From positions 1 through 64,000 of the forward strand of contig VCJN01003482.1 in the NCBI GenBank assembly GCA_006384855.1: a DNA stretch of 64,000 nucleotides. Direction: 5' to 3'. The notes below the pieces were generated by a model. That model was not told the origin of the DNA. It saw only the letters and a program-made list of their open reading frames with translations, and searched no databases. The translations under genes were made by a program, and so were the position numbers. This document shows, piece by piece, positions 46,195-56,207 of the stretch. Each line of letters opens with the position of its first letter. The first letter of the stretch is position 1. The DNA is from Tetraselmis striata (lineage: Eukaryota > Chlorophyta > Chlorodendrophyceae > Chlorodendrales > Chlorodendraceae).

Positions 46195-47571
46195 CTGCCT
46201 TAGGCTGCATGTTTGGTTTGGCCGTAAACGCAAATAATCGTACGGGTACCCGGTACGAATTTACGGTTGCGGCTCGCGAGTAGCCGTAATCGCCTAACAC
46301 GGACCTTTATGATTGAGCCGTAAACTGACGGATTTGCGGATCGAGGATTTGCGACTGGCCTCGCTGGTTGCAAATATCGCAATATTTACGACCGCCCTAA
46401 ATCTGGCTCACTGAGACATAAATCAAAGTAATACTTTACGCAGAATATACATGTTCAGCGCACTATACATGCCGGCCGCAAAGAGTCGTCGGGGCCAGGC
46501 GGCGCCCTGCGTGCTGCTCGGCCTGGCACCAGCCCGGACGCCATGGCACGTGCTCATGCTGGGCCCGTTTGAACGTTTGAAGTCACATGATGAGGGGGAG
46601 CGGTCAAACCTCATTGACCTAGCTCCTTTGCCAGTCGTCCGCCCACATCGTGCCGTGTTGGGTGCTCATGCTACAAGTCTACAACCCTCCATCCCAAGCG
46701 ATTGTTCGCGATGGCCACTCCCCCCCCCCCCCCCCCCCCCCCCGCCCCCCGCCCGCGCCGCCGCGGCCGCAAGCCCCGATTCCATGCGCTACGGCGGGCA
46801 TGGATGATGCCGACTTCTGTGCGGACGAGGAGAACGAAGAGCAAGTTGGGCCCGGAGGTGGGTCGGCTGACCGCGCCGTGCGGGGTAACAACGAGAGCAC
46901 CGAGGACAGCGATGAGGAGGATGAGGATGAGAACGAGGACGGCAGCGATGAGGACGAAGGGGTTATGATGAGGAGGAGGAGGGCGACGGCGACGAGGAAA
47001 ACGGCGGATACCGGGATGTCACATTTCACGGTGCCGGCCGCAACCGTTAACATGCCGAAGTTGCGGTTCCTACGGGCATTTTAGTACCCGTACGAATATT
47101 TGCGACTACGGTTACAGCCGAAAATGAAATGCAGCCTTACGCGTCAAACTCGTTGCCACATTACAGTGAGGGTGTCCCCGCGGGGATTGTGGCCGGGATG
47201 CACATTATGATACAATTACGCACCAAAGTATTTCTCACTGCCCGCCGATTGGCCCGGATTCATGCCATGCCTGAGCGGTGCCTGGAAAACTGCCCTGAAT
47301 GTGGCGGAGGTAATAAATCTGAGACTATCGAACATATGTTGGTGGAGTGGCCGCGGTGGGGCTATCACCGTCATAATTTTGGGAGCATGAGGATGAGGAC
47401 GAGGACGAGGACGAGGACGGCGGCGACGAGGACGAAGGGGATGAGGATAATACTGGGATGTCACATTTCCGAGTGCCGGCCGCAACCGTAAACTGGCCGA
47501 ATTTGCGATTCCTACGGGCATTCTAGTACCCTTACAAATATTTGCGACTACGATTACGGCCGAAACTGACA
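46195..47571 (+). pseudogene. LINE remnants: duplicated acidic 3' ends and a zinc-finger fragment
   Basis: Two plus-strand copies (about 46905-47128 and 47385-47571) share an Asp/Glu-coding GAGGAC run, then GMSHF-VPAATVN-LRFLRAF and a stop, and an AT-rich tail with TACCCxTAC(G/A)AATATTTGCGACTACG. Part of that tail recurs in reverse at about 46195-46250. Between them, 47205-47370 encodes QLRTKVFLTARRLARIHAMP, ENCPECGGGNKSETIEHMLV and EWPRW. This is the C-terminal Cys-Cys-His-Cys finger of non-LTR reverse transcriptases, with the last Cys replaced by Trp. No reverse transcriptase domain remains. Confidence 0.55.
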
Positions 47572-47669
47572 TGTATACTTAGTACTGCTTTTAGCGGTGT
47601 ATATGTTACTGGCCTTTTTATAATCCACACTAGTATCTCCTCTGGAGTATACAAGGGCGGAGTAGGTAG

Positions 47670-47920
47670 GCCATGGGGATCAGCCGAAAAGCATGCATGC
47701 AGGCTTGGTTGTATAGAAAAGGGCGGGGACTTGCGGCAAAGAGCCACAAAAATGAAGGTGAGGGAGGGTGGGTTAATTATGCGCGGGCAGGAGGTCAGCA
47801 CTACAAAAGTAAGAGAGTGGTCCCGTCTAGCGGACGATGATGGTTTTATAAGATTCGGCGGCGGGTACGGGGTGACCGATGATTATGCCGAATACAGCAC
47901 ACAAAGTGCCGTACTATGGC
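47670..47920 (-). repeat. About 240-bp repeat, reverse member of an inverted pair
   Basis: Reverse counterpart of 40242-40480, about 7.2 kb apart. The cold-shock gene and others lie between them, so the pair need not delimit one element. Confidence 0.7.
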
Positions 47921-48432
47921 ATTAATTCAAATAACCGTAGCTGATGAGGGGGTGGGTCGCTCTCCAGCTCCTCGGTGGTGTAGGGGGGTGGGTCGGCGTC
48001 GGGGACTTGCTTCAACATCTTGTACACAAAGAAGGAGTTGTCTCTCGACGTCTCCCCGTCTTCCCTCCCCCGGTGAAGCCGGGGCTTGTCGCCGTTGCGA
48101 AGCGACGCCACCTTGTAGGACAGGAGCCCCCCAGCGCCACCGCTGGGGGTCCAGCCCGGCAGGACCGCATCCCACCCCGCGAGTATGGGTGCGTACGAGT
48201 GCGAGCCCTGCACCGTACGTCGGACGTCGTCCAGCAGCTTCTCCAAATGGTCCTTGAAGTCCTCCGCGTCCTCCCACGCAGCGGATGCGCTCCCAACCAA
48301 CCGGATGGGCGTCTCCACGGCGCCGGGGCCAGCGTCGTCTGGGGCCATGTACCCATGTGTGTGTGGGTGGGTCGCTGTGAGTGCGAGTGTGAGTGTATGG
48401 GTGTGGATGTGTGTGGATGGGTATGGGTGCAC
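47914..48432 (-). CDS. Uncharacterised protein fragment
   Basis: The minus-strand frame has good protein-like composition from MAPDDAGPGAVETPIRLVGS onward, through AWEDAEDFKDHLEKLLDDV, PILAGWDAVLPGWTPSGG, SRDNSFFVYKMLKQVPDADP and HQLRLFELMP. An upstream piece at about 48571-48488 (MMRDLLFAQQINRLRAHRLY and REPNPNKK) ends at a GTCTCT donor-like site and a C-rich intron-like stretch, but the phases do not join cleanly. I recognise no domain. It may be a host gene or part of the repeat-rich DNA on either side. Confidence 0.4.
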   Translation of the reverse strand: MHPYPSTHIHTHTLTLALTATHPHTHGYMAPDDAGPGAVETPIRLVGSASAAWEDAEDFKDHLEKLLDDVRRTVQGSHSYAPILAGWDAVLPGWTPSGGAGGLLSYKVASLRNGDKPRLHRGREDGETSRDNSFFVYKMLKQVPDADPPPYTTEELESDPPPHQLRLFELMP

Positions 48433-48594
48433 GTGGCTGAGGAGGCAGCAAGAGGCGGGGGGGGGGGGGGGGGGGCGGAGAAGAGACCTTCTTGTTGGGG
48501 TTGGGTTCCCGGTAGAGGCGATGCGCCCTCAGGCGGTTGATCTGCTGCGCGAAAAGGAGGTCCCTCATCATACCGTAGCATACCTTTATACTTG

Positions 48595-50415
48595 TATACG
48601 TGGCTGATGTCTTGATTTTTAGCGACTATCTTCAGGAACAATTGCAACATTTGGACACAGCTCTCACTCTGCACGAGTCTAATGACATTAGACTACAACT
48701 ACATAAATGCTGGTTTGCCAAGAATGAATTCGAATACTTCGGACATATGGTGTCTTAGGCTGGCCTCATACCCTCGACTAATAAAACTAAAGCTGTTCAG
48801 GATTGGCCCAGGCCTAAGAACGTTCAGAATGTCCAACAATATCTTGGTTTCTGCAATTTTTAACAACGTTATGTGCGCAATTATTCCGCTATTGCAGCAC
48901 CTATGTATGCCCTCACCAGAAAGGATGATACATTTGATTGGACAATTGAATGTCAAGCTGCATTGTAAAACTGAAACAAGCCTTGTGCCAATCCCCAGTG
49001 CTAGCAAGCCCTGTCACTGGCAAAGATGTTGGGTTTGTAGTGGCTATTGACGCCAACAAATATGCCTTAGATGCAGTTCTGCTCCAGGCTGATGATGATG
49101 GCCATTTACACCCATGCAGCTATTATGCAAAGACATTGCAGGCTGCACAAACGAATTATCCCACCTATGACCAAGAGCTCTTGGGTGTGCTATGTACCCT
49201 GAAAGGAATGGCGATACTATTTGGAAGGCGGTCGCCGTATTACAGCTATAACTGACCATGCCACATTGAAACATTTTCCGGAAGGACTAGGACTAGGCAG
49301 ACGTACATGGCAGTAAACCCATGCATGCATTTCACCATGGCATGGCATTTCACCATACATGGCAGTAAACCCATGCATGCACTATTGAGATCGATGCGAC
49401 ACAGTTGGCCACAGTATATTTGGACAATATTTACAGACACCATCGTCTCAGCAGATGTATCATCTCTGACAGAGATCCCAGGGTCACTTCAGCGTTCTAG
49501 GAATCATTGTTTACATGTCTGCAAACTAAGCTAAATGTTTCCAGCGCTTACCACCCGCAGACGGACGGTCAGACTGAACGCACCCACAGAACAATTGCGC
49601 AAATATTACGTGCGTTTGTTGACAAGCAACATGACTCTTAGTTAAGTTATTTGGCTCTGAATTTGCTGAAGTTTTTACAACAATTCAGTCCATTCAGCAA
49701 CACATTATGCCCCTTTTGAGGCAATTTATGGCATGATGCCACTGACACCACCTGACCTGATTGCTACTGCCAACCAAGATGCACACAAAACAGTTGCAAA
49801 TGTTCAGGATATTCACACACTGATTTCTGAGCAATTGAAGCTTGCTGATGAATATCAAAAGGTCTATGCCGACCGCAAACCAGCTCTGTTGAGTTCGCAG
49901 AAGGAGACAAAGTCTGGCTCTCGACGGAGCACCTGCTTATACGTAACCAGTCGGCCCGTACCTGGTCACGGCCAAGATCTCCAGCTAGGCGTATCATCTG
50001 CGCCTGCCGCCAACATTCGAATGCCACAACGTGTTTCACATCAGTCGATTGCGCTGGTGCGTCAACCCAGACGCAAAGCCCGATGCAGTCGTCCCGTCCA
50101 GCGCAGAAGCCCCGGTCGACGAGTTCGTCGTTGAAAGCGCGCTCGACTTCTCTATCGAGCGCCGCGAGGACCTGTTCAAGCGGGGACTACGTCTTTCGTC
50201 TTTCGTCTACGACTATCGTCTTTCTAGTGCGCTGGCTGAACTACGACTCAAGTCACGACAGTTGGGAGCCATACAACGCGCTGCGACGAGTCGAGGCGCT
50301 GCACGACTTCGCGAGGGCGAGCCGACATCTGCAAGACACATTACGCTCAAAGGACTACGCCAAATTGCGAGCGCGCCACCCGTCGCGTTTTCCATCGTAC
50401 ATCCCGGAGCGCTGA
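48595..50415 (+). pseudogene. Broken Ty3/gypsy chromovirus pol (RT-RNase H-integrase-chromodomain)
   Basis: The left end falls inside reverse transcriptase: HKCWFAKNEFEYFGHMVS, then the connection VQQYLGFCNF and DDTFDWTIECQ. RNase H follows (GRRITAITDHATLKHFPEG), then integrase (IVYRHHRLSRCIISDRDPRV and NVSSAYHPQTDGQTERTHR). The C-terminal VFLVRWLNYDSSHDSWEPYN is a chromodomain, which marks the chromovirus branch and directs integration to modified chromatin. Stops and frameshifts occur every 50-100 codons. Gag, protease and the 5' LTR are missing. Two copies of a 26-bp stretch (TACATGGCAGTAAACCCATG...) occur at about 49304 and 49355. Confidence 0.85.
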
Positions 50416-50623
50416 CACATGTTGTTGCTGTTGCTGCTACTATATCACGCTTCCACCGCCAACCGACATCTGAGCCAAGCCTTCGGCGCCGCGAACACAC
50501 CTTCCAGTTCGTCCCGTCCTGGATTTTTCAGAAGGGTGGGAATGTTAGGGTTACGCCTTGCGACTACCCTAGTACCACCACGAAACCTACGACGCCGATA
50601 TTATTACTCGTACAGTCATACTG

Positions 50624-50931
50624 TTTTTTTTTTCGCCCCCATGACAGGACTGGCACCAGTGAAACCCTTGCAGCGTCTCTACGACGGCCGTTTAGGCAGC
50701 AATCCAGTTACGGAAAGCCCTGGGTAGGCGACGCTCCATTATAGTCATCAAGCAAATTGCCGAAGCATTATGCAATACTAATTGGAGGCCAGTGACGGAA
50801 TTTCCAATACTGTTGGATCACCGTCTAAAAAACTGCCATCGGGTTTTAGGGTTTTAGGGTTTTTAAAGTTAAACCCAAAACCCGCTAAAACCCTAAAACC
50901 CTAAAATACCCGGCACTGTTGCCATACTGTT
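50624..50931 (+). repeat. Dispersed repeat family D, copy 4, flanked by a 9-bp duplication
   Basis: The fullest copy. It runs from a T run and CGCCCCCATGACAGGACTGG through GCAGCGTCTCTACGACGG, AAGCCCTGGGTAGGCGACGC and GCATTATGCAATACTAATTG to a telomere-like palindrome at 50841-50912. GTCATACTG stands on both sides (50615-50623 and 50932-50940), a likely target duplication. Confidence 0.6.
50841..50912. repeat. Head-to-head TTTTAGGG / CCCTAAAA palindrome
   Basis: GGGTTTTAGGGTTTTAGGG on the left is followed after a short AT spacer by TAAAACCCTAAAACCCTAAAA, so telomere-type repeats face each other and can fold back. The 8-bp TTTTAGGG unit is the telomere repeat of several green algae. Confidence 0.8.
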
Positions 50932-51155
50932 GTCATACTGCCGTCATACTGTTGCGCCGATATTTCACACGTATTATTACTGGTACGGCCACGACTACGC
51001 GCCAGTAATATTCAGTGTAATATACTGTACGCGCTACGACTCCTCAATTATCATGATACTAGCTGCTTGTCCGCCGCGGTACCGAGTCATACCGCTACAT
51101 GATAGATATGCAATGCCACCGGCATATTGTAACAGCTTACATTCTGCAATCAATT

Positions 51156-52110
51156 GATGATTACATGAGCTAGACGCAACATTCAAGAAATCCACACAGA
51201 AATCCAGAAGGAAATCCAGAAGGAAATCCAGCTACGGGCCAACAGAGGCAGGAACCGCCATGGTAACCTCCGACCAGGCATCGCCACCAGCCAGCCGCCG
51301 CTCCACGCAGTAGGGACGCTCTCCCCGGCACACAATCCCGGGCCACTCCAATAGCGGCACTAGGCCGAATGTAATGTGAAGGCGCCGACAGGAAAGGAGC
51401 TTCGAAGTTGAGGTCTCGCAACAAAGAGCGGAAGTGGGGGGGTCCAACCCAGAACGGGGCGCCACGGGCGTGCAACAGAGGCATGCCACCCAACGCCAGA
51501 TGCGCCGCCAGCTCGGTCGCGTCCTTTTCCGCCAAACGTAGAACGCCTTCCCCAGCACAACATCCCGGGCCACTCCAATAGCGGCACTAGGCCGAATGTA
51601 ATGTGGAGGCGCCGACAGGACAGGAAGGGAGAAAGTGCTCAACGAGTAGGGAATGCAGAGCCGACCGAGCCAGCAACGACGTAAGACGCCGGTGTCCAGC
51701 GCACGTTGTTCCGCCCAGCGCCAGATCCGCCGCCAGCTCGGTCGCGTCCCCTTCCGCCGAACGTAGAACTCCCTTCCCATCACAACATCCCGGGCCACTC
51801 CAATAGCGGCACTAGGCCGAATGTAATGTGGAGGCGCCGACAGGACAGGAAGGGAGAGGGTGCTCAAAGAACAGCGAACAGGGACTTGACCGGACCAGCA
51901 ACGACGTAAGACGCCGGTGTCCAGCTCACACTGCTCCTCCGCGGCAGTGGCAGCACGGGCGGGGCCAAGGCAACCAAGGCGCCACCCGTGCACGATCCCC
52001 GCCCCCATCCCCATCCGAGGGTGGAGGCGGAGGAAGGGCCCGCGATTCCGAGAGCCGAGGACTGTCGTCGGGCCCGCCCAGGCGGCGGTGGGTGGGTGGG
52101 AGGCAAATCA
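51156..52110 (-). mobile_element. Truncated LINE-type insertion with 15-bp target duplication
   Basis: 955 bp flanked by ATTCTGCAATCAATT (51141-51155 and 52111-52125). The second copy of the surrounding block has the same region uninterrupted (ATTATGCAATCAACTCAATTCGCC, near 54200), an empty site. The left end, read on the minus strand, finishes CTAGCTCATGTAATCA, the same 3' end as the LINEs at 17.0 and 62.1 kb. Inside, an about 226-bp unit (start marks CCCGGGCCACTCC at 51337, 51564 and 51789) is tandemly repeated about three times. A 260-codon minus frame runs through it; its protein family was not recognised. Confidence 0.75.
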
Positions 52111-52759
52111 ATTCTGCAATCAATTTAATTCGCCAAACGCTACGAGTAGAGCCATGTTTCACCAAGTACTGCTGCGAGTATGTAGTACTTACACACCGCT
52201 TGCGGTGATTATGTTCGGCGACCTAGTTGACAAGGGAAAATGGCCCTGAATGAGGATACTCGCAGCGCGCCACCGCAAGGAACCTCACCCCTAACATCGC
52301 GGAGATTGTGGGCTATAGACCCAGACTCGAGGATATCCGCGTCGACACCCGCCGCCCATGCAGAGGGCGACATTGCGGCGCCAAAGAAACTGCCGGTTAC
52401 CACCGGCAGTGTCATTGTGAAAGTGCACGCGGCCATGACGGGGCCGCGGCGCTACTCGCAAATGTGAGCCGCGACGGCAGAGCGAGAGCTCTTCTAGACC
52501 GTGTCAGCCGCCGGTGCGTGATTACACTAATGGGCGCTCCGCATCTAGAGGACGCGGAGCGCCCCGTGCACCAAGCATGTGTGCACGGACCAGCCATGAG
52601 AGGCCTCTCGGCGGGTGAGTTGTGGACCAAACTAGCCCGCGGCATAGCTGATGTCGGCCTTTCCTTTTTTTCGAAGGTGGAAAAGCGTATCACCCCATAG
52701 GTCCGTGCCGACATCGTGCATTCAACAACCGCTCCCCGCGCAAACGTATCACACTAAAA

Positions 52760-53636
52760 TTAAAATAATTGCCGCTTATTAATTCCCGTCAGCTTCATAG
52801 CTTTACGAGCTCTTTCTTGGGGGGACAGAGTCATATCTGGGCCGCAGATATCATCTCCACGATACATGTCGGCAGTATCGGAGGAAAACTTGTGCCGAAG
52901 GCATAGAATCATGGCTTCTTCGTATGTGGTACGAAGCAGATTCCTAAGAAAGCGAGGTACAGTCCACTCTGAAGTGGACGATTTCATCTCCTACTGGAAC
53001 GGGGCGCTTGGCGGGAACCTCCTTCTTCATATCGGGGTATGCTTGGATCATAGTATCATATAGCTACCAAGTAATATAAAAAACGAGCGCCATAAACTGA
53101 AACTGCTGGGTACGGATAACGTGAGTTCTACCAGTGAGCTTCTCCTTGAAACCTCCAGGCGGCTGGGGAAGCTCTCGAGGAAGCAGCTTAGAGTCGCTGC
53201 CGAAGTCGTCGTCGTCGGAGTCAGAGTCGTCGTCCTGCGCCCTGCATCGAGCGCGTTTCGAGCGACGCGAAGAAGGAGCAGAAGGAGCCCCCGCCTTGCC
53301 TTTGGCTCCCTCCGGGATTCTGTTGGCCTCCTCGCCTTTGAGAATAAAAGTATCGAGCTGCGCCTCCAGAGCAGTCCTTCGCGCTGTGTAGTTGTCGATG
53401 AGCATGCGGTAGTGCTCACGAGATCTCTCTCCTTCAGTAGAAAGAAGCAGCTCCTCAGCAGATTTGATGTCGCGAGAAGCCTCCTTGATAGCGTCCTCTA
53501 ATTGAGTAACGCGCCTGTCGATCGGGGACGGACCCTCCGAAGGGCCAGCCTCGTGATCATTGTTCCCAGCATAGATGCAAGGGGTTACAAGTAAGACGAA
53601 GGCTGCAAGTAGCAGCAAGCGGTGGAAGAGGGACAT
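52760..53636 (-). CDS. Predicted secreted or membrane-anchored coiled-coil protein of unknown family
   Basis: The main frame, 53636-53064, encodes 190 residues. It has a clear signal sequence (MSLFHRLLLLAAFVLLVTPC), a Glu/Arg/Leu-rich coiled coil (VTQLEDAIKEASRDIKSAEE to TALEAQLDTF), a basic cluster (RRSKRARCR) and an Asp/Ser tract (DDDSDSDDDDFGSD). Further along the same strand, about 53030-52760 keeps coding character in changing frames (MIQAYPDMKKEVPAKRPVPV, then FLRNLLRTTYEEAMILCLRH and MTLSPQERARKAMKLTGINK), so either an unrecognised intron or a frameshift separates a 3' part. It sits between two direct copies of the duplicated block. Confidence 0.5.
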
Positions 53637-53845
53637 GGTGCTCAGATTCGTGGCAGATCATTAGTAGAACAGACGTAAATCAGAGCGCCGGTTAGCACGA
53701 CGAGAGAATGAACAATCATACTGACAGCCGCCGCATTAAATGCGGCGGGCTACGGCACGGAAAACCGGCATTTTCAAATGCCGGTCTCCAGCTGTACTTC
53801 GCAAGCTGCGTATAGCTACATCCACGGCAATTGAAAACGCTCAGT

Positions 53846-54871
53846 CACGCCTAGCGACTACCCTAGTACCACCACAACACCTGCGACGCCGATGTTATGG
53901 CTAAGTACTTGTACTTGTACTTATACTGCTGTGCCGATATTTCACGCGTATTATTACTACTGGTACGGCCACGACTAGACGCCCGTAATTGTTTTTTCGC
54001 CCCCGGGACAGGACTGGCAGTGAAACCCTTGCAGCGTCTCTCTAGAACGGCCGTTTAGGCGCCCGTAAAATTCAGTGTAATGTACAATACGCGCTACGAC
54101 TCCTCAATTATCATGATATTAGCTGCCTGCTGTCCGCCGCGGCACCGAGTCATACCGCCACATGATAGATGTGCAATGCCACCGGCATATTGTAACATAT
54201 TATATTATGCAATCAACTCAATTCGCCAAACGCTACGAGTAGAGCCCTGTTTTACCATGTACTACTGCTACGAGTAGTACTTACACACCGCTTGCGGTGA
54301 TGTTCGGCGACCTAGTTGACAAGGGAAAAAGGCCCTGAATGAGGCTGCTCGCAGCGCCACCGCAAGCAACCTCATCCCTAAGATCGTGGAGAGGGTGGGC
54401 TATAGACCCAGACTCGAGGATATCCGCGTCGACACCCGCCGCCCGGCCGCCCATGCGGAGGGCGACGTTGCGGCGCCAAAGAAACTGCCGGTTATCACCG
54501 GCAATGGCATCGTGAAAGTGCACACGACCATGACGGGGCCGCGGCGCTGCTCGCGGATGTGAGCCCGGACGCCAGAGCGAGAGCTCTTCTGGACCGTGTC
54601 GTCCGCCGGTGCGCAATTACACTAATGTGTGCTCCGCATCGTCTAGAGGACGCGGAGCGCCCGATGCACCCAGCCTGTGTGCACGGACCAACCATGAGAG
54701 GCCTCTCGGCGGGTGAGTTGTGGACCCAACTAGCCCGCGGCATAGCGATTGTCGGCGTTTCCTCTTTTGAAGGTGCAAAAGCGTATCACCCCGTAGGTCC
54801 GTGCTGACATCGTGCATTCAACAACCGCTCCCCGCACAAACGTATCACACTAAAATTAAAATAATTGCCGC
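53846..54871 (+). repeat. Duplicated block, copy 2
   Basis: Second copy of the block seen at 50543-52775, without the LINE but with a 72-bp repeat-D insertion at 53989-54060. Its coding-like pieces (NLIPKIVERVGYRPRLEDIR; AAPKKLPVITGNGIVKVHTT; LFWTV/RALLDRV frames) again need a frame change, so the shared ancestor was probably a protein-coding mobile element. Confidence 0.7.
53989..54060 (+). repeat. Dispersed repeat family D, copy 5, with 8-bp target duplication
   Basis: Seventy-two bases from TTGTTTTTTCGCCCCCGGG to CGGCCGTTTAGGC are flanked by GCCCGTAA at 53981-53988 and 54061-54068. The related block at 51 kb lacks an insertion here, which confirms the boundaries. Confidence 0.75.
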
Positions 54872-54894
54872 GTATCGATGCTGGGAGTGTGTGA

Positions 54895-55530
54895 TCCGTA
54901 ATGGTTTCGGAATTGAAAATATGCAAACCAACGAATGTGAGAACCGTACATACGCCTCTGGCTTGCCCCCCCAAAATGAAAGTGTAGTGTATGCCGTGCG
55001 CTGTTATTGATATTATTGCCATGCTGGCGCTTCCTGAATACATGAGTATGTGCGCGTGACGGATGAACAGTTCAAACCTCAAAAGTTTAAATGAGGGCAT
55101 CCGTGGCGGGCCGTGTTTTATCCGTTATGGTTTCGGAATTAACAATATGCAAACCAGCGAATGTGAGAACCGTACGCCTCTTGCTTTCCCCCAAAAATCG
55201 AAAGTGTAGTGTATGCAGTGCGCTATTAATATTGATATTGCCCTGGCGCTTCCTGATGATATGAGTCTGTGCGCGTGACGGATGAACAGTGGGAGGGCAT
55301 CCGTGGCGGGCCGTGTATTATCCGTTATGGTTTCGGAATTGAAAATATGCAAACCAGCGAATGTGAGAACCGTACGTACGCCTCTGGCTTGCCCCCAAAA
55401 TTTGAAGTGTAGTGTAGTCGCTAATCCTTATGCAGTGCGCTGTTATTGTCGATATTGCCCTGGCGCTTCCTGATGATATATGAGTCTGTGCGCGTGACGG
55501 ACGAAACGTTTTTAAACGAGGGCATCTGTG
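54895..55530 (+). repeat. Three-copy tandem repeat, 200-226-bp period
   Basis: Units start with TCCGT(A/T)ATGGTTTCGGAATT at about 54895, 55121 and 55321. They share AATATGCAAACCA(A/G)CGAATG, GTGAGAACCGTAC, GGCGCTTCCTGA and GTGCGCGTGACGGATGAACAG. No coding function is seen. Confidence 0.85.
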
Positions 55531-56207
55531 GCGGGCCTTCTCAAAACAGTCTGCTACATCAACTCTTCGACGCGGCGTCCCAGTCCCCTGTGACGGAGAC
55601 AACTGGCTGCAGTGCGTTACGCGTTGGCGCTGCATCGCTCTCGTCCCGTCCCGCCCTGATAGGTGCAAGGTGTGGGTTTTCAAAGAACGCGGCGAATCCA
55701 CATTTATCGTAGCCTACCAGCCGTTGACCGCGCGGTCAGCGCGCGCGCCCGGCTAGCTGCTCCCGGCCGGCCGCGTTGCCGCGGATGCGAGGGTCGCACA
55801 ACCGGGACAAGCTAGCGACCACTGTGTGGGATCCTCACGCGTCGCGTCAGCCGCTGGGTGCACGCTGGTGTCGTGCTGTCAGCCTGTCGGCCATCGCGGG
55901 GGAGTGGTGGGAGAGGGGGGGCAGCACCTCACCGCCGCGGGGGCGCGTGGGCCCGCGCGCTGGTTTGCGAGTCCAGTAACAGGGCCCAAGCCCTGCGTTG
56001 CCTTTCGACTTGGGTGTGTACTTTGCGAAGCGGAGGCTCGTGCAAGTGGCAGAGGAGTGGATGCTATGGGCAGGCGTTGACTCCTTCCCTTCCTCCCTCT
56101 TGCCATGGCTCAATACCGCAGGCGAAAAATCGGAAAGAAAGGTACCGGTACCTTGCCATCCGTCAACTCCAGCTGCGCTCAGGGGCGCCTGGCTTCTTTG
56201 GGGCGTC
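55531..56207. other. 5' flank of NUF2
   Basis: No other gene is seen. The NUF2 promoter must lie here, but no named element is recognisable. Confidence 0.45.

Larger units (their letters stand above)
50529..51134 (+). mobile_element. Probable polypurine tract and 3' LTR of the chromovirus
   Basis: CAGAAGGGTGGGAA (50529-50542) looks like a polypurine tract. It is followed at 50543 by TGTTAGGG, and a segment ending TTGTAACA at 51134 would give TGTTA...TAACA ends. A repeat-D element is nested inside at about 50624-50931. However, similarity to the copy at 53.8-54.9 kb continues past 51134, so the right boundary is uncertain. Confidence 0.5.
50543..52775 (+). repeat. Duplicated block, copy 1 (interrupted by repeat D and a LINE)
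   Basis: Shares with 53846-54871 the sequences CGACTACCCTAGTACCACCAC, CGATATTTCAC-CGTATTATTACT, CCGCCGCGG-ACCGAGTCATACCGC, AATTCGCCAAACGCTACGAG, TTCGGCGACCTAGTTGACAA and ATCACACTAAAATTAAAATA, ending at TTGCCGC in both. The part at 52200-52700 reads like a decayed protein in two frames (VGYRPRLEDIRVDTRRP; RALLDRVSRRCVITLMGAPH; MRGLSAGELWTKLARGIADV). It may be a long LTR or a segmental duplication. Confidence 0.7.

Noticed and set aside
46650-47084. 144-codon acidic plus-strand protein as a host gene
   Set aside because: Its end is duplicated 400 bp downstream next to a LINE zinc finger and it begins in a C homopolymer; more likely a mobile-element tail.
40242-47920. One 7.7-kb transposon bounded by the inverted 240-bp repeats
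   Set aside because: The interval contains a host cold-shock gene and unrelated fragments; two independent copies in opposite orientation are simpler.
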